Of a stretch of DNA of 6,103 bases, positions 5,493 to 6,103 are shown in pieces. The position numbers and the translations under genes are program-made. Below the pieces are notes generated by a model. The model had not been told where the DNA came from. It saw only the letters and a list, made by a program, of their open reading frames with translations, and ran no database searches. Origin of the DNA: an uncultured Ruminococcus sp. (GTDB lineage: Bacteria; Bacillota; Clostridia; Oscillospirales; Ruminococcaceae). The stretch spans positions 1 to 6,103 of the forward strand of contig USNJ01000122.1 of assembly GCA_900556055.1 (NCBI GenBank). Reading direction: 5' to 3'. Positions within the stretch are counted from its first letter, which is position 1, and each line of letters begins with the position of its first letter.

Positions 5493-6103
5493 AGTTTTTA
5501 TTGAATTCGGAAAGTTCAAGACCTTCGTTCTTGTCAAGCGCCCAGCGGATATTCCATTCGCTGGTGAAGATCAGCAGGAAATTGTCCTTGAAATCCTGAA
5601 CGATCTTTGTATCTGAGCTGAGATTCAGCGATTTAACGTCGATATCCTTGTTTTCTATCCATCTTATATACTGATACGGCAGATTTTCACGGATAATATC
5701 AACATTGTACTCATTTTTCAGACGATATTCAAGCACTTCAAACTGAAGAACGCCGACAACTCCGACGATAACCTCTTCCATTCCCGAGAAAGGCTCACGG
5801 AATATCTGGATAGCACCTTCCTGTGCTATCTGCGTTGTTCCCTTGACGAACTGCTTTCTTTTCAGCGTATCTTTCTGACGTATTCTTGCGAAATGTTCGG
5901 GGGCGAATGTCGGGATACCCTCGTAAACGATCTTTCTTCCGGGGGCGCATACAGTGTCACCTATCGAGAAGATACCGGGATCAAATACTCCGATTATATC
6001 TCCTGCATAAGCTTCGTCTATGATTTTACGCTCGGAGGCCATAAGCTGCTGTGGCTGTGAGAGCTTAACCTTTTTGCCACCCTGAACGTGATTAACCTCC
6101 ATG
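5491..6103 (-). CDS. prfC: Peptide chain release factor 3, C-terminal part (cut by window end)
   Basis: The last 203 or so residues of RF3, the ribosome-bound GTPase that removes RF1 and RF2 after peptide release and recycles them. The GTPase domain with its G motifs lies beyond the right edge. What is visible covers part of the second domain and the RF3 C-terminal domain: NHVQGGKKVKLSQPQQLMA (4-22 of the visible part), AYAGDIIGVFDPGIFSIGDT (31-50), PTFAPEHFARIR (64-75), GAIQIF (96-101), GVVGVLQFEVLEYRLKNEYNV (114-134) and a C-terminal SEWNIRWALDKN (181-192). These blocks match the E. coli RF3 end as I remember it and separate it from EF-G and TetM-type proteins. The Met at 6102 is internal, since RF3 has about 320 residues before it (total near 530). 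The frame is open to the window edge. It ends in the shared terminator with the EAL gene. Confidence 0.95.
   Translation of the reverse strand, partial: MEVNHVQGGKKVKLSQPQQLMASERKIIDEAYAGDIIGVFDPGIFSIGDTVCAPGRKIVYEGIPTFAPEHFARIRQKDTLKRKQFVKGTTQIAQEGAIQIFREPFSGMEEVIVGVVGVLQFEVLEYRLKNEYNVDIIRENLPYQYIRWIENKDIDVKSLNLSSDTKIVQDFKDNFLLIFTSEWNIRWALDKNEGLELSEFNKN

Overview
The window looks like chromosomal DNA from a low-to-mid GC member of the Clostridia, most like the Ruminococcus/Oscillospiraceae group. The reasons are AT-rich intergenic DNA with sigma-A type promoters (TATAAT, 17 bp spacers, TGN extended -10), AGGAG/GGAGG ribosome binding sites, a codon preference for CTT/CTG Leu and AGC/TCC Ser, and a clostridial-type set of genes. 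The genus is an inference, not a match. There is no sign of phage, transposon, CRISPR, tRNA or rRNA.

Layout, left to right. (1) A minus-strand nitroreductase-family flavoprotein (22-741) whose stop codon lies in what looks like the edge of a terminator cut by the window start. (2) A 234-bp divergent control region (742-975) with a good promoter on each strand; the rightward transcript carries a short hairpin just before its ribosome binding site. (3) malQ, a 4-alpha-glucanotransferase (976-2781), with all catalytic residues and an unusual acidic tail of about 110 residues. (4) A 140-bp gap with no convincing rightward terminator and a weak candidate promoter. (5) A large soluble cyclic-di-GMP protein (2922-5453) with three PAS-like domains, a degenerate GGDEF domain and an intact EAL phosphodiesterase domain. 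(6) A strong bidirectional terminator (5452-5492) shared by two converging genes. (7) The C-terminal 204 codons of prfC, release factor 3, on the minus strand, running off the right edge.

How they fit together: malQ would remodel maltodextrin or glycogen glucan chains in the cytoplasm, and the EAL protein would degrade c-di-GMP in response to a signal sensed by its PAS domains, possibly with GTP bound at the inactive GGDEF site. The two may share a transcript, which would tie glucan metabolism to c-di-GMP level, but the sequence does not prove this. The nitroreductase and prfC are separate transcription units with no evident link. I do not see a clearly new multi-gene system; the most unusual items are the MalQ tail, the sensor/degenerate-GGDEF/EAL protein beside it, and the malQ leader hairpin.
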